This document shows positions 5,182-5,613 of a DNA stretch of 5,613 nt, piece after piece. The stretch lies in contig JALSHW010000035.1 of NCBI GenBank assembly GCA_026982035.1, positions 1 to 5,613 on the forward strand. The letters run 5' to 3'. The position numbers were made by a program, and so were the translations under genes. This stretch comes from Phycisphaerales bacterium (GTDB taxonomy: Bacteria; Planctomycetota; Phycisphaerae; Phycisphaerales; UBA1924). The notes beneath the pieces were generated by a model, which did not search any database, was not told the origin of the DNA, and saw only the letters and a program-made list of their open reading frames with translations. Position 1 is the first letter of the stretch. Each line of letters starts with the position of its first letter.

Positions 5182-5466
5182 ATGATGGATACGGAAGTGC
5201 TCAGCGCATTGACACAGTTTGGGGTTGCGGGGATGGTGTGCGCGATGTGGCTGATTGAACGGCGGGCATCGGGCAAGAGAGAGCAGCAGATTACTGAGGC
5301 CCATGAGAAGTTGATTGGGCAGATCGAGGATCGGGCGGTGTTGATTGAGGTGATTCGTGAGAACACGCGGGCGTTGTCGTTGCTTGAGGCCGGTCAACGG
5401 GGGTTGATGAATGTGTTGTCTGGGCGGGGTGGTTCTGGTGGGGTGTCTGGTGCTGGAGGGGGCTAG
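5182..5466 (+). CDS. Holin-like single-pass membrane protein (BhlA-type layout)
   Basis: Predicted 94 residues. The N-terminus has one hydrophobic segment, about residues 10-25 (LTQFGVAGMVCAMWLI), at once followed by ERRASGKR and a long charged helix (about 32-80: REQQITEAHEKLIGQIEDRA and onward) that looks like a coiled coil. The end is a Gly/Ser-rich tail (82-94). One N-terminal membrane helix followed by a charged amphipathic helix is the layout of BhlA/UviB-type holin-like proteins. The positive cluster after the helix predicts, by the positive-inside rule, an outside N-terminus and a cytoplasmic coiled coil. That fits holin-like proteins better than an inner-membrane spanin, whose coiled coil faces the periplasm. 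The gene is eight bases before a lipoprotein gene. Alternatives are a structural membrane-associated protein or a tail chaperone-like small protein; the lysis role is not proven. Confidence 0.5.
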   Translation: MMDTEVLSALTQFGVAGMVCAMWLIERRASGKREQQITEAHEKLIGQIEDRAVLIEVIRENTRALSLLEAGQRGLMNVLSGRGGSGGVSGAGGG

Positions 5467-5474
5467 CATGGGGC

Positions 5475-5613
5475 ATGTGGAGAATGGTTGACAGCGTGGT
5501 GGTCGTGGGTGCTTTGGTCTGTGTGTTGTGGATGGGTGGGTGCCAACGCGGGGTGAGTATTCGTGAAGAGGTGACGCGGGCTGAGGATGGGATGTGGGTT
5601 CCTGGGCCTTTTG
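5475..5613 (+). CDS. Lipoprotein, N-terminal part (cut by window end)
   Basis: The frame is open to the window edge, giving 46 residues. It begins with a short basic start (MWR), a hydrophobic stretch (VVVVGALVCVLWMGG, 8-22) and Cys at 23, a lipoprotein signal peptide with MGGC as lipobox. M at -3 is less usual than L, while G at -2 and -1 is acceptable. Gln follows the Cys, so sorting to the outer membrane is expected under the E. coli +2 rule. The mature part begins QRGVSIREEVTRAED. The start may be ATG 5475, twelve bases after GGAGG (5455-5459) within a longer G-run, or ATG 5484 in the same frame. Coming right after a holin-like gene it could be an outer-membrane spanin or other lysis lipoprotein, or a host-surface lipoprotein of the prophage. 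Without the rest this stays open. Confidence 0.55.
   Translation, partial: MWRMVDSVVVVGALVCVLWMGGCQRGVSIREEVTRAEDGMWVPGPF

Noticed and set aside
5468..5491. Tiny seven-codon frame before the lipoprotein (MGHVENG)
   Set aside because: Its ATG sits at a good distance from the G-rich SD, so a leader peptide is conceivable, but nothing else supports it.
1..5613. tRNA, rRNA, CRISPR array, insertion sequence or defence system
   Set aside because: Looked for cloverleaf-like sequences, regularly spaced repeats with spacers, transposase-like frames and terminal inverted repeats by eye; found none.

Overview
The window holds part of the virion-assembly block of a tailed double-stranded DNA phage, a prophage, or a phage-derived particle such as a gene transfer agent. 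All real genes read left to right on the + strand, packed closely or with short gaps, each behind a Shine-Dalgarno (SD) site. The host cannot be named from the sequence. The composition is moderately GC-rich, and the top strand is unusually rich in G and T and poor in C, down to third codon positions. The protein styles remind me of prophage-like regions in Planctomycetota (Phycisphaerae-like), but that is an impression and not a demonstrated affiliation.

Region by region: bases 1-35 may hold the last codons of an upstream gene, followed by a strong Rho-independent terminator (40-69). Bases 70-257 are a non-coding leader. It has a possible promoter (about 95-122) and three spaced copies of TTTTGTGC, two of them extended to the palindrome GTGCGCAC. 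The structural operon then starts: portal protein (258-1766), a scaffold-like protein with a Gly/Leu repeat head and a coiled coil (1806-2369), and an SU10-type (DUF5309-like) major capsid protein (2428-3600). A 120-base gap after the capsid gene carries a perfect 10-bp hairpin with a GAAA loop. Three small structural-type genes follow: a connector-like protein (3721-4350), a tail-tube-like beta protein (4360-4761) and another beta-rich head/tail or tail accessory protein (4761-5144). The window ends with a holin-like single-pass membrane protein (5182-5466) and the start of a lipoprotein gene (5475 onward, cut by the window edge).

As a working scheme, the portal seeds the procapsid, the scaffold directs capsid assembly, the small proteins after the capsid gene close the head and join it to the tail, and the membrane protein plus lipoprotein may act in lysis. 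Portal, scaffold position and capsid are well supported. The roles of the three small genes and the lysis roles are inferences from fold impression, size and gene order. Terminase, tape measure and endolysin are not in the window. I see no defence system, CRISPR array, tRNA or transposon here.
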